Positions 14,132-25,689 of a stretch of DNA of 64,000 nucleotides are shown here, piece by piece. The stretch comes from Tenodera sinensis (taxonomy: Eukaryota; Arthropoda; Insecta; Mantodea; Mantidae), in the NCBI GenBank assembly GCA_030765045.1, contig CM060964.1:170260219-170324218 (forward strand), read 5' to 3'. Both the position numbers and the translations under genes were made by a program. A model generated the notes under the pieces. The model was not told where the DNA came from. It saw nothing but the letters and a program-made list of their open reading frames with translations, and made no database searches. The stretch's first letter is position 1. Each line of letters opens with the position of its first letter.

Positions 14132-14498
14132 GCAGCAATTCTAATAAAGTAAACCCCTGGCACAACAGCCCATGAAGAGCCAAGGTTTGCCGCCCAGCCG
14201 CTGCGTCCCCCACCTCTGTCCGTACAGGCGTCATTGGTGGGGTGCAGTACGGGAGGGTGGGACGTGGTCAGAGCCCCGAGCCCTCCCGGTCAGTTATGTG
14301 GCATTCTCGACCTGGGACCGTTACTTCTCCATCAAGTTGCTCCTCAATTGGTCCCCCTCGGGACCTAACGAGGCTGAGTGTACCCCGTGCCATACCTCCC
14401 AGAGGGGATAAAATCCCCATGCTGGTACCGGGGATCGAACCCGGGTCCTCCGCGCCAGAGGCAAGCGCGCTACGGACGCGGTCGCAGCATTTCTACTA
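14132..14498 (-). mobile_element. tRNA-derived SINE with imperfect 15-bp target duplication
   Basis: The element is read on the minus strand from 14483 to 14147. Its head is tRNA-like: an A box within TAGCGCGCTTGCC (about 14463-14475) and a B box GGTTCGATCCCCGG (about 14428-14443). A GC-rich unrelated body follows down to GGCTGTTGTGCCAGG near the left end. Flanking repeats GCAGCAATTCTAATA (14132-14146) and GCAGCATTTCTACTA (14484-14498) match at 13 of 15 positions. Open frames over it on the plus strand are not genes. Transcription would be by RNA polymerase III, and mobilisation by a LINE. Confidence 0.85.
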
Positions 14499-15956
14499 CC
14501 AAAACTAATGTAGATCTTTATCTTGATGTGAGTAATTAGAGGAGATACGTTTTTGCTGATACGGCAATGTTATTGGGGAAAATATCAAATTGTGTGCATA
14601 ATCTTGAATTTGTTGATTCATTAGCAAGTATCTGTAGGCAGCTATTTGCTGGAACAGGTTTAAAATATTTTGTTGTAATTTTTGTCCTAGTAGTTTGAGA
14701 TACTACAAATATGGGCAGAAGTGAGACTTGTTGAGTAGCAAGTTGCAGGAGGGACTTATTTCTCAGTATTAGAGGTATAGTTTTCTGATCGTACCTCTTC
14801 CTGTATTGTGTGGGTAGTTGTCACTATGATGCATGCACCAGCGCTTGCTGAGCCAAGGTAATGCTGCAGACATCATACCTCATTGCCTTGTCACTGGGAA
14901 ATCATACCTTACATTTGGAATTCATCTGCAGATTTCTGTTTAAATGGTGTGGTGGTCGTTTATTTTATTGTCGAAAGAAACCTATATTCTGAACTGTGTA
15001 GAACATGCATGTTCAATGTGGGTTACAAACTTCTTGACATTATGAACTGGTTGAGGGAATTGTGCTGGTGCTGCATAACAAGGGATGAGTTGCAGTCTGT
15101 GTGCTTTTATTTCAAAATGTGCTTAGGCTAGAGGGTGCAGGCATGTGTAAGCTCTTTCTCTCTCTTTAATCTTGGCGTTTACTAGTCTGCATACTGTTGC
15201 TGCTTAAGAACATAAAAGTCTATGTGTTGGAAGAAAATTGGAACAGATGTCACTGAACTAGCTTGTCAAATTCTATAACATGACCAAATTGAACCATCCA
15301 AAATGAAATATTGATTTACCTTCATATTTATCTGCAATGCTTATATTATGTTTATTCTGCATGAAAATGACATTTTGGGGTAATTTAAGTAGTACCAGTA
15401 GTATGGTTGCAACTTGGGCATTAGTGGGTTATAGTATTCATAGATATGTTCCTCACTCATTTGATACTTGCAAGAGTTCTACATTTCTAGTGACATCGAC
15501 TTTAGTATTGGGGTAAGAAATACTTGGACAATTTGAGCCCCAGTATTCCTGCCTATGAGTTGGAAGTCTCATTAATCATAAATTAACATTCCTAGGCTGA
15601 AAGTGAATGAGCTGTGCACATGTAATACTTGACAACATTTGCAGTATTATTAGCACAGGTTTACAGGCATATTGTATCTGAGCACTAGTACGTGCCATCG
15701 ACATAGACTTTTGATAACGTAGAAGGGGACTGTCGCTAGACCACCTGCCCCATTGCCGAATGCATGCATTGTTAACGAGTTTAGAACACATAAAAATGAC
15801 CATCTCCTTCGTAAACACAGGGCCTACTAGCGTATCATTATTAATTCTGTTCTCAATATATACTTTGTTCATAGTGTTTTGAGACAGTGGGAGGGGCAGG
15901 TTGCTCGTGCCGTAGGTCACTTACGTGTGCCGGTACACTGCAATAGCAAAATGTGC
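14499..15956. other. Unassigned sequence
   Basis: No confident feature. A 114-codon minus-strand frame (15576-15920) has no recognisable motif and no splice support. Confidence 0.45.
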
Positions 15957-16740
15957 TGTTGCAACATTAGCGTCCCTTCCACACTTCTGTTGCATTGTTT
16001 ACATGTTTAGCCTTTATTTGCTTATTTATGCACTTAATGGGCATTACTTCAACAGCGTATTCTCACGCTGGGACAAATACATTTAATGCTGGAAAATTAG
16101 AGTGCATGATCAGATTTACTTGGATTACATTACTGTTATTGCTTTGTTGATTATATAAATATTTATCAACAGAGTTGGTACTACGTAAGACCCCCACAGA
16201 AAAGCGAAGGAAGGAAATACAAGCAAAAATGGTACATGTACATTGACATTGGCATTTACTGAATCTTTGTATCATATTTCTTCTTCTCCTTCTCCTTCTC
16301 CTTCTCCTTCTCCTTCTCCTTCCTCGTCCTCCGAAAACGACGAAGAAGCCATAAATCTTATAAAATTCACGAATGGTTTTTCATCGTATTTGGTCTTTGT
16401 TGGAGTTGTATAGTTCTGAATATCTAGTTTAATGGTTCCTATTACAGGAACGCCAGTTGCAGCCACAGTATGTGCAATCGGCGAGTCGCACTTGTCGTCC
16501 CCTCCTATTAAGTAATTGTACACATTTTGAATGTGGGCCGTCTGCACATTCTATAGGCGAGGAATTTGCTTTATAAGTGGCAGGTGCATTACCTGCTTCC
16601 CACGGCCGTCACATATTGATACAGGTTTAAACTCATGTCAGAGTCACTGCATAAACCTTGTAACTCTGCCTCTGTATACACGCGCCGGCCACTGTCTCAA
16701 AAGACAACAGCGTATACTTGATTTATCCTGGATATGACAA
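15957..16740 (-). repeat. Repeat R, copy 1, with a small acidic-tail ORF
   Basis: About 700 bp is shared with 24408-25125 in the same orientation; the segment around 16345-16670 is nearly identical between copies. The minus-strand frame 16272-16547 (91 codons) begins MQTAHIQNVYNYLIGGDDK and has a (EG)n acidic end encoded by a (CTTCTC)n tract at 16281-16322. The second copy keeps the same frame for 71 codons. I do not recognise the protein. It may be part of a transposon-encoded gene or simply open by chance in a young repeat. Confidence 0.7.
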
Positions 16741-16772
16741 TACGTTGGAGGACGTTAATAAAACAACGCCCT
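16726..16772 (+). repeat. Isolated 3' end of the SINE family seen at 20620
   Basis: The stretch GATATGAC, then GTTGGAGGACGTTAATAAAA, matches the last ~35 bp of the SINE at 20620-20816. No body or tRNA-like head precedes it, so this is a strongly 5'-truncated copy or a shared LINE tail. Confidence 0.5.
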
Positions 16773-17940
16773 GAATGAGCTGTAGCACAAAACTTCAACT
16801 TTAGCCTAAACTAAGTTTGTTGCGCACATAAAGGAACGTTTTCCAGTCTTTCATAAGCAACACAGTAGGAACAGGAAACACTGGGTTCACGTTTAGAAGC
16901 AACCGCAGTATAAAAGTACAGAAAGAAGGGATGGAAGGAAGGACAAAAAGTTTGTGTCTCACGCCCTCTCTGCTTAAAAAGTAGCCTAATTAAGAGAAAA
17001 TTCTCACTTTTAATATGCAGAAGAGATGTATTTAACAGTTTATCGTTCTGCATTTTGTTGCAATTTTTCATTTTATTGATGTTGCAGATTTTTGAAAATT
17101 GCTCTGGTTTCTCAATTTTTTGTGTGTTACGTTTACAAAATTGTTTTGTGTGCATGTGACAGCTTTTTTTTAATAATGGGATCGTAGAATACTTTGGAAC
17201 CATTGCATTGTTAACTTTGGTTGGAACATTTGCTTTCAGTAATTAGAGCTATAATTTTCGTAGCAGCAGTTGTCACACTTTTCCTTTTATATCTGGTATG
17301 ACCTGAATTTTCAGTAAGGAGTAAATAACTACAGCTAGCCTCTTTGAAAGACTTAATAGAGAATAAACCCGTTGGCTCCAAATTATTGACCGACACACAT
17401 TTGACGAACGTCGTTGCAAGGTGAAATTGGCACATTTTTACTCAGTTGTAATTAAAGAGTTTTCAAGTTAACAGTTTTTATGAGTAACTGCATGTTTGTC
17501 TATATTGTTAGTTGAACATGAGCATATAAGGAGTAAGTAATAATAGTGACTTATGTAATGGGAAGGATAAACTTTTGCGGAAGTTGTACTCTAGCAGCTA
17601 CAATATACACTTCCAACTGCTCGCTCGTATCACTAAAATACAAATTACATCGCAGTGAATATTATTGGAAGGTAAATTAGCAGTGAGTTAACTAGGAATT
17701 CGTTTGGTTGAATTAAATTCATCAGGAAAGTGTTGAACATAATTCCAAATTCCATGCATGTGGCTACCCTTAACAAAACGTATTGATGGGACAGAATCCA
17801 TTTGTAACCGTAAATTCGTTTTAAATAACATTTTTAGGTGTCCGAATAAAATATTGATCAGGATCACGCGCCATTCCTGAAGTAATATCCGTTGTCCACC
17901 CGTGGACATAAAGGCCAGGCTACCCTAACGGCAGAGAACC
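16773..17940. other. Unassigned sequence
   Basis: AT-rich. Minus-strand open frames at 16811-17203, 17211-17435 and 17688-17909 have no recognised domain. Confidence 0.45.
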
Positions 17941-19474
17941 AGCACTTTTCAACGGGCGATTGGAAATTGCACTGAAGGTCTCTAATTCACTATGAAAACT
18001 GCACTGAACCACTAAAGTTACACATGGTAAATAGCACTTCTTATTTTTGTACTTACCATGTAAGCTGCACTGGAACATTATACCTCGGGATACAGATTGC
18101 ACTGACGAAGCTTGTTGGATGTTTTTGCACCGCGACTGACTGTTCTTTAATTCACTTTGAAAAATGATAGCAGGTGCTCTTGACGAATGCGAGGCATTCA
18201 ATTTGACCCTGTTTATATTTACTGATTTGCTTCTCAATGTAGTGCTGTTTATTTATTGTGAAAGAATTTTTTCCCGTGTGTGATTTTTCGGAGCTGTTTA
18301 TTTTTATATACACCTCGGTCTGATAAGGTGTTAGCTCTTACACGAATACATATAAAGATGGATGACAGGAACTAAAGCTTGCATTGAAATGCGAATGAAA
18401 AGATTCGCATGCATTCGTAGTTCGTGCAGTGTCTGCTGATTTGGCTGCCCACATAAGGGGAGGAAAATTGTCACTTTCGTCAATATAATTTTCTACCATG
18501 TAAGAACAAAATTTTACGTTTTCACTTTCGGGTTGCAGTGGCATCAAATCGTGTACAAACGAATACCTACTTCACATGTTCCAAGTATACTAACCCAAAC
18601 ACACAGTGTAACCAGTGTCCAACGATTGAGTCCTTATCTTTGTATTCACCTGCCAGCCCTAAAGTCTATTTTTTTCCACCATGCATTAGTTAAGTGAAAT
18701 CTGCACAGAAAGATTTCAGTATTCGGCCACACGGTTTGCACTGCATCATGTATAGCTATTTCTAGATCCGAAATTATAATTATGGGCTCAAATGTCTTAT
18801 TTAATTGTTCATTACACTCGTGATAGATAATGCGAAATATAGTTTTATATGAATATCTGGTTTTATTTGGAACCAAACAGAATACCAAAGGCACATAGTG
18901 ACCATTCTTAAAACCGTGAAAGTGTAAACATTTGATAAAAGAACTTGAGGCAATAGTCAAATGTTCCGTCAACATATACCAAAGGGCACGTTACTAAAAA
19001 GTTCAAATTAGTGCGACAGCTGAATATTACAATCCCACTGTCTTTGTCGTTATGCATTACAAATTGTTCATCTAAGTTTGTCATAATATCGAGAGCTAGA
19101 ATCTTGTCATGAGTTTCATTTCTGTCAGCGGGAAATTTAGGATATTTCTTTCTCCTCGAATTATATACATTTCTCTTTATTACAGTTAAATCATTAATGT
19201 CTATACAGTTATATTCAGGAAATTCTTTTAGTACAGATCAAACCACTTTGTGTATTCACCGCGACATCTGGTGATGTGTATTGAGTACATCTAGAAAACT
19301 GCCCGGACATAGTAATGGTCATCAGTGCTATTTACACATAATAAATTCAGTACTGCAGTGCAGTTAACATTTTGAATTTGGTGCAATTTACAAACTCCGT
19401 CATTTTCAGTGCAATTTACTCCGGTGCAATTTTACATTTTTCAGTGCAAATTACTACCGCCCTTTTCAACTGCT
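17941..19474 (-). mobile_element. MULE (Mutator-like) DNA transposon with iterated subterminal motifs
   Basis: Inverted ends: the left starts AGCACTTTTCAACGGGCG (17941) and the right, on the complement, starts AGCAGTTGAAAAGGGCG (19474). Inside each end the word TTGCACTGAA or a close variant recurs several times (left 17966-18110, right 19340-19450), giving long tandem-motif termini. The interior carries a degraded MULE transposase on the minus strand. At 1534 bp it lacks much of a full MULE. I could not fix a target duplication. Confidence 0.75.
18330..19240 (-). pseudogene. MULE transposase pseudogene
   Basis: Reading leftwards from about 19240, an N-terminal region (VLKEFPEYNC..., FPADRNETHDKILALDIM) leads into the catalytic signature YVDGTFDYC. 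It continues after a 1-bp frameshift near 18930 as FHGFKNGHYVPLVFCLVPNK, then IIISDLEIAIHDAV and LCRFHLTNAWWKKI, matching the MULE domain (DGTF..., F..P.VF.LLP.K, D.E.A, C.FH). A donor-like CAG|GTGAAT near 18647 may split it from 18338-18547, which reads LMWAAKSADTARTTNACESF, then HSHFN and HPSLYVFV, the typical 'RTNN..E..H..FN....HP.L..F' tail. The frameshift shows it is inactive. Confidence 0.8.
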
Positions 19475-20606
19475 ATTCATTCCAGACATGACTCAATTTT
19501 TTTTGTCCACGTTGTACATCGATGTACTCCATATATCGAATAAAATTATGAGTAAATGCATCCTGATAATTTCCTGTGTATAATGGACTTCTCTCGACTC
19601 AAAATGGAAATTTTAAAAATGTTTTGTATGCTGGTGTATTTAACGTTTGTTACTAAAATACAGTGAAATTGTCACATAGGCCCCATTGAGAGGACAGGCA
19701 CGCCATTTGGCATCTTACTTTCCTGGATGAAGTAACATCAGCAGTCAGAATAGCTCCTATCGCTTGGTTTAGCATAATTTTTGTGTACAGATTTGCTGTT
19801 TTCAACAATTGTGTAAAATCAGCATTTAAAAAAATTTTTTTCCCATCGGTATTAGTGTATTAGGAATAGGCGTATGTTTGTATACCGTTAGAGGTTTTAA
19901 TGTTTTTAAACCCCAGAAAAAGTTTTATATATAACCGTTTTTCAAAGTATCACGCAGCGCATACTTTCTCGCTATGTTCGTGAAGGACACAAATAGAGTA
20001 GTAGTAGCTTTCAACACAATACCGGAGGCCAGCTAATATATCTACACCTTCGGGACGGCAGTGTTAATAAAATGCCGCGAGTGTACTCGTGTCTTGTGGA
20101 ATAAATCCGCAAAATTGTGTGCTAGTTTCCTCCGCACCGAGTTACCTAGTCTAATAGACGTGAGGTACCCTTGAGCTGCGAGAGAAGCAAGGAGGTCAAG
20201 GTCGAGAAATCTCCACTCCGTCTGTCGCCCTTCTCGTCACACACTTTATCTTGGTTGCGTTTCACCAGGAGTTTCTATCATTCATTTAGAGATAAGATGA
20301 TAGTATATTTTCAGGGTCGTTCTTTGGTAGCCATAAAACATAGGAAACATAATGAAATGTAACTTATTTTTCACAGGATGCAAAGGGGAAAACGCTCCGT
20401 GTTAAATATCAGCTGTATGAACACAATACAAATTAGAGTGGGACATGTTTGATGCACTCCTATGATCGAAACTTGATACTTTTTCTGATCTGAACAAAAA
20501 TCCATATAACAACGCATAATCGGGTTTTATGGACTGATTAATAGTTCACGTTGTAGATGTTACGTGCATCTTGGAGACAGAAGGGCATTGAATACATGCT
20601 TTTTCA
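19475..20606. other. Unassigned sequence
   Basis: No recognised repeat ends or exons. A GC-richer patch at about 20020-20290 has a short open frame without a domain. Confidence 0.45.
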
Positions 20607-20829
20607 TCTTGTTCAGTGGTCGCGAGTTCGAATCTCGCTTAGGGTAAGTTATCCGGGTAAGGTTTTTTCCGAGGTTTTCCCTTATCCTGAGAAGACGAAT
20701 ATCGGGTAACTTAAAGCTCCATGGACCTCGGGCTCATTTGAGCTTCATTTCACCCATTTCATTCACTCACCGTCCGATATGACGCAATGTTGGAGGACGT
20801 TAATTTAAAAAAAAAATCTTGTTCAGTGG
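20607..20829 (+). mobile_element. SINE, 5'-truncated at the B box, with perfect 13-bp target duplication
   Basis: The insert spans 20620-20816 between perfect direct repeats TCTTGTTCAGTGG (20607-20619 and 20817-20829). It begins inside the tRNA-like B box (GAGTTCGAATCTCGC), continues with GGTTTTTTCCGAGGTTTTCC (a SINE core that I associate with cockroach and termite genomes) and ends GTTGGAGGACGTTAATTT plus an A-run. The A box is missing. Insertion by a LINE machinery is clear from the tail and duplication. Confidence 0.9.
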
Positions 20830-21125
20830 CGAACTGTGCACAAATTAGTAGTTAGACATTTCTTCTTCCCCTTCGGTTATTGGACAAAACTTTTTCCACT
20901 GAACAGGGTGCTGACTGCAGCGAACACCACAAAGCAGTAATTGCTTTTGTTTGTATTGCGTTTCAAAATACAGCCAATCGGTGCAAATTAATTGCTTAAA
21001 TGTTGTAGAGGTAGCCAATAGGATAGTGTTACCAGATTCTTTCATTTGAATGTAGGACACTATTGTAGTAGTCTAAAAATGTAGGAGGTAAACTCCAAAC
21101 CTAAAAACACAAACACACATATAGA

Positions 21126-21768
21126 AGGGAAGTCATTACATTCCGTCTAATATGTGTTTCATAGAAGCATTACAAACACAAAAGTCGAATGTCATTTTGT
21201 TCTTTGATCAACCGATTTCGAAAAAGTTTTTTATCCAATTTGGATGCGTAATTCCACATGAATGTACGAAGATAAGTTTGTTACTTGTAAGATGCATAGA
21301 GTAACTTATTTCTGACACAGCTTCGGTAGTATTATGGGACGTCACACGGGGTTTCGAAATAATCATTTAAAAGATGTGAAGAAATACTCTTGAGTTGCTA
21401 TTTCAGAGATGACGTAAGTCGACAACGTTGCGTTGAGGTTGGTCAGGGAATTGACCTGGTTTGTGCATGTAAAGAGCTTTCGCTTCCCGTAATGTTTTGG
21501 GAGCTAACTTGTGATTGGCCTACACTGTCATAGTAAACACGCAAGAACAAGGCAGGGTATGAGTTTGTTTTCAAAACACACCGTTACGCTGTTTATGTAC
21601 GAAGCTATAGAGAAAGTGACATTCACACAATCTGCAGTGTTGCCAACTTGTTTTCGATATAACTAAAATATCTCCAGAGGAAATGGCCGGAGACAAAAAC
21701 GTAAGATACAAAATGTGTTCCAAATACTGAGATCTACCACTGGTTTAAATTAATGTAATGACTTCCCT
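21126..21768 (+). mobile_element. 643-bp MITE family M1, copy 1
   Basis: Terminal inverted repeats AGGGAAGTCATTAC (21126) and GTAATGACTTCCCT (ending 21768). The body aligns in inverted orientation with 40412-41064. No coding capacity, so this is a non-autonomous DNA transposon of unknown superfamily. A (CA)n tract follows immediately. Confidence 0.85.
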
Positions 21769-21775
21769 TTCACCC

Positions 21776-21778
<3 letters not shown>

Positions 21779-21863
<85 letters not shown>
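21779..21863. repeat. (CA)n-(GA)n microsatellite
   Basis: Pure CA repeat to about 21844, then (GA)n to 21862. The His-rich open frame through it is an artefact. Confidence 0.95.
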
Positions 21864-23594
21864 ATAAGGGTACCAGCAGTTGTCACAGAACCTTGATTGA
21901 AGAACTTAATCCATACAAAACTTCTGGCGTTCATGTATAATCTTGACGTTCCACATAACCTGAAATTTTAAAGTTATATTTTACTATTTATTACGTATTT
22001 ACTTTATTATATTGTGTTTTGTTACTTCGGCTGGGTCATTCAACCTGTTTGTTTCATTTGTTTACTGTACTGATTATCAGTGAAAAAAAACTCAACATTA
22101 GCATTGTAAAACGTTAATTAAAAAAAAATAGCATTGTATGTAACAAAGTAATATTACTATGCTCAAGAAATAATTTTCCAGTGCTTCTCGAATTGGCAGT
22201 TCATTTGAAATTTTTCCAAATGTAGGGCATTGCAGATTTTTGAGAAATGCTCTTGATCACCACTTTGGGCAACGCTGTGTCCGGCAGAAGTGAGATCCCA
22301 TTGCCAATGACAGTTAAAGGAGACCTGAGGCCGGGTACGCCTATCACGGCCAGAGAACATGTTCCCCTCACTCACAAGCTACCACAGAGTCTAAGCCTCT
22401 GAAAGATGTATATAATGAACAGGCCCCGGATGTTTGATGTAAAAGCGTTAGAAAAATGCAGCATTCATGACCGAAAATAATTAGAAAATATGACGATAAA
22501 TATCACCTAATTTTTGGGGGGTGCATTTCCGAAATGTTCAAAATTTTAATGCTCTTTAATATTGCAGTGAAAATCTGATTTAAAATCTAGCCGACCCAAT
22601 AATGAATAAGCAATGATTAATTTTATTACATTTTGAATTATTTGCTCAATCCAGAAGTAACCCTCATTTCTGTACAGAATAAAGTAAATATCACACTGTG
22701 AAGGGCGATCAGCAAGAATTCTAATTACGGAAACAGGTGACCTTGGCAGAAAATCTGACAACAGCCATATTAAACTGTCCATGCTTTCTAACGTGTCTTC
22801 TCTCTTTCTATATGTGCAGCTTGCCCTCTAACTTCACAGAAACATGCATTTCTAAGAAAGATAATTGTAAGACAAGCATTAGATGTGAAAAATCGGTCTT
22901 TGTGACGACTGCAAGCACATGTGCGAAACCGGAATAGTAACATAATGACAAAAATAGGAAAATTTAAGGGGAAGTGCGGCTATAATTCGAGCAAGACAAG
23001 AAAATGACAAACGTTAATGAAAGCAAAAATGTGACTATCACCAATAAGAATCCATAGTTTTAATCAGCATAGATAAAATCGTGCTTCGCTCATGCTTTCC
23101 AAGGAAAAAACAGTAACTATGACGTGAAACATCCGGGCCCTGATAATGCGAAAAGGAATAAAAGGGTGGAATAATGCAATGTTTTCATTGACGAGATATC
23201 TTGGGTGGACGCCGTCTCCCCCTACGCTTGGCCCCATGGTCTTGTTAACGTCGCTAGCCAATTGCTACGAGCTGTTTAGTATTCCGTAGCGTAACAGCAT
23301 CTTGTTGAGTGGAACCGTCTCGACACTGCACTTGCTGATAAACGGACACAATTATTTTAATGCTTCTTGCAGGGGATGTATGTAACAAATGGACATACTT
23401 GCGTATTATCGAGTCGTGCCTATATTTCGGGACAAATAACATACAAAGCTTTTCATTGTAGTAAATTCGCCATTTTTCATTCATTAATATTTCCTGTAAA
23501 ATAAGGTTTCATGTGTGTTTGATAATGTCAAATCGTGTATTCAAAGAGAATAGTGCTATAAACAATTGTGCCAATTTTATTTTACAGGGGCCTT
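21864..23594. other. Unassigned sequence
   Basis: Nothing confident. The minus-strand frame at 22163-22375 shares the phrase HFSKICN with a frame at 16811-17203 (QFSKICN), which may mark an old dispersed repeat. Confidence 0.4.
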
Positions 23595-24006
23595 CATTTA
23601 AAACCTAACGGGTGCACGGCATTTCGCATGTGTGCCACAGTCGGCTTTGCTCCTACATAAAGCATGTGTAACACTTACCTTATAGAAGATGGTGGAAATG
23701 TCCACCCTCAGCTGAACAAGCATTACGTATATCGAGAGAACACGTTCTGATTCACACCATTAAGTTGGGACACTGAAATGTTTCCGATTTCATTTCTAAT
23801 ATTTTGTTTTAGTTCTTCCAATGTATGAGGACTTGTTTAAAACTGAAACCGTATAAGTGTCCATGCTTTGAAACAAGGCGAGCCAGTATCACGAATGCAT
23901 TATTGTGAATGACTGATGGTTTAATTGATCGACATCTTGTGTTCTTGCGTGGTTCATAACAGTCGGCACTGGGCCACTTCAACAAATCCCTCATTATGAT
24001 CGGACT

Positions 24007-24390
24007 TTGACGCATACTCGGTCCAATATGACTGCAAATGCAGAGAGCTTTTATCATGAACTGACACAAGAAGGGATATCAACAATATTCTGCTGCTGCC
24101 ATACAGCAGAGGAGTTGATGAATAAAATTAGGGAAGTGTTTGAAGAGAGAGTGATTAGTGCTAGTGTAAGGCCTTCTCGTTCCCCCGATCTATATAACAG
24201 TGTGCGAGTTTTACTTGAGGGGTAACGAGACAAATCCTCCTACATTGGAAGAGCTGAAACAAAATAGAAATCGGAAACATTTCAGTGTCCCAACTTAATG
24301 GTGTGAATCAGAATGTGTTCTCCCGAATACGTAATGCTTGTTTAGCCGAGGGTGGACGACATTTCCACCAACTTCTATAAGGTGTTATAC
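24007..24390 (+). pseudogene. Tc1/mariner-IS630-type transposase C-terminal fragment
   Basis: The frame reads ANAESFYHELTQEG... and then HTAEELMNKIREVFEERVIS and RPSRSPDLYNSV, a decayed form of the C-terminal 'HTA...M..LRE.FGDR.IS...WP.RSPDL.P' region. A second frame continues NPPTLEELKQN to NACLAEGGRHFHHL. The reverse complement of this last part is at 23675-23830. The N-terminal half of what looks like the same transposase family is found in the palindrome at 58829-59897. Confidence 0.65.
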
Positions 24391-24407
24391 GTTGTTCAGT
24401 CTTCTGA

Positions 24408-25125
24408 GACTTCTGTTACATTGTTTACATGTTCATTCTTCATTTATTTGTTTGTTTATGCACTTAATTGTGCTGGCTGGACAGCTTTTTCTCACGCTGG
24501 AACGATAAATGCATTTAATATAAAGAACTAGACTACATGATCATATTTACTTGAACTACATTGTTTTATTCCTTTCACTTAATTGTATAAATACATATCA
24601 ACATACGATCCCCACAAAAAGAAGGAAAGAAGGAAATGCAAGCAGAAGAAGACATTATTTACATTGATTGGCATTTACTCAATCTTAGTATCTTATAGTT
24701 TTGTTTCTTCTTCATCCTCATCCTCCCAAATGACCTAGTTGCCGAAGGGCCCCTAAACTCCATCCATCTTCCTCATCCTCCGAAGAAGCCATAAATCTTA
24801 TAAAATTCACGAACAGTTTTTTCATCGTATTTGGTCTTTGTTGGAGTTGTATAGTTCTGAATATCTAGTTTAATGGTTCCTATTGCAGGAACGCCAGTTG
24901 CAGCCACAGTATGTGCAATCGGCGAGTCGCACTTGTCGTCCCCTCCTATTAAGTAATTGTACACATTTTGAATGTGTGCCGTCTGCACATTCTATAGGCG
25001 AGGAATTTGCTTTATAAGTGGCAGGTGCATTACCTGCTTCCCACGGCCGTCACATATTGATACAGGTTTAAACTCATGTCAGAGTCACTGCATAAACCTT
25101 GCAACTCTGCCTCGGTTGTTTTGGT
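24408..25125 (-). repeat. Repeat R, copy 2
   Basis: The second copy of the 700-bp repeat at 15957-16740. The minus-strand frame 24773-24988 keeps the same 60+ residue sequence as copy 1 (GGDDKCDSPIAHTVAATGVP in both). A further upstream minus-strand frame (25030-25242) may be an earlier part of the same protein. The acidic tail is interrupted here by the retroposon at 24727. Confidence 0.7.
24716..24781 (+). mobile_element. Ultra-short retroposon (copy 2) inside repeat R
   Basis: A 44-bp insert (24727-24770) with the shared core AATGACCTAGTTGCCGAAGG and CCCTAAACTCC sits between 11-bp repeats CCTCATCCTCC (24716-24726 and 24771-24781). The paralogous site in repeat R copy 1 (about 16310-16345) has no insert, which supports a discrete insertion. 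The direct repeat is low in complexity, so its length is less certain than for copies 1 and 3. Confidence 0.65.
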
Positions 25126-25277
25126 TCCTACACACGCGATGTCCTTATGTTCCACCTTCACGGTCTCAAAAGACTGAAGACACGTTTTCCGCGCGGAGTT
25201 TATATAGGAACAAAGCCGACTGTGGCGCACACAATCGCGCACGGGCGAAATGCCGTGCGCCCGTTAGCTCTTAAATG

Positions 25278-25689
25278 ACTCCTGTATGTACAGACTGGTT
25301 TAAAAAAAAAAAAAAAGTAAATTGTAACAATCGTGGTTCTTTTAGCAGTGTTCAACGCCCGTTTTTACTGGATATGACACTGTGGGGGAACATTTGGAGA
25401 GAAAACTTTCCTAGGCAAATTCAGGGTACCTCGCAGGTATTTGCCAATTATGAGGAAAATCTCGGTTAGGGAGGTCAATCCTGGTGGGATCTGCACGGCA
25501 GATTTCCGTTCAGGGCCCGTACCTAGCGACCTTGGCTACATTATTCTCAGCAAGCCTTAGTTCCTTTTGTAGGTAAATGAATGTTATTCACATCTGAATA
25601 TCCCTTAGGAAGAGAAGTTGCAATTTGGTTACGTTCCAGAAACAATACGTATTCTGAAACGCGTTTACTACCTATTCTCCTTTCATAAT
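25278..25689. other. Unassigned sequence after the composite element
   Basis: Starts with an A-run at 25301-25316. Otherwise nothing is recognised. Confidence 0.45.

Larger units (their letters stand above)
23595..25277. mobile_element. Composite inverted-repeat element with transposase fragments and repeat R
   Basis: Ends 23595-23661 and 25201-25277 are inverted copies sharing CATTTAA, CTAACGGG, GCACGGCATTTCGC, GCCACAGTCGGCTTTG and TCCTA.ATAAA. Inside lies a second inverted pair (about 23675-23830 against 24230-24390) made from the C-terminal part of a Tc1/mariner-IS630 transposase. Next comes repeat R (24408-25125), and within that a small retroposon (24727-24770). An A-run follows the right end. 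This is either a non-autonomous transposon that captured other repeats or serial nested insertions. No target duplication was resolved. Confidence 0.65.

Noticed and set aside
14172..14508. Overlapping GC-rich open frames on the plus strand
   Set aside because: They lie wholly within the tRNA-derived SINE and use its antisense strand.
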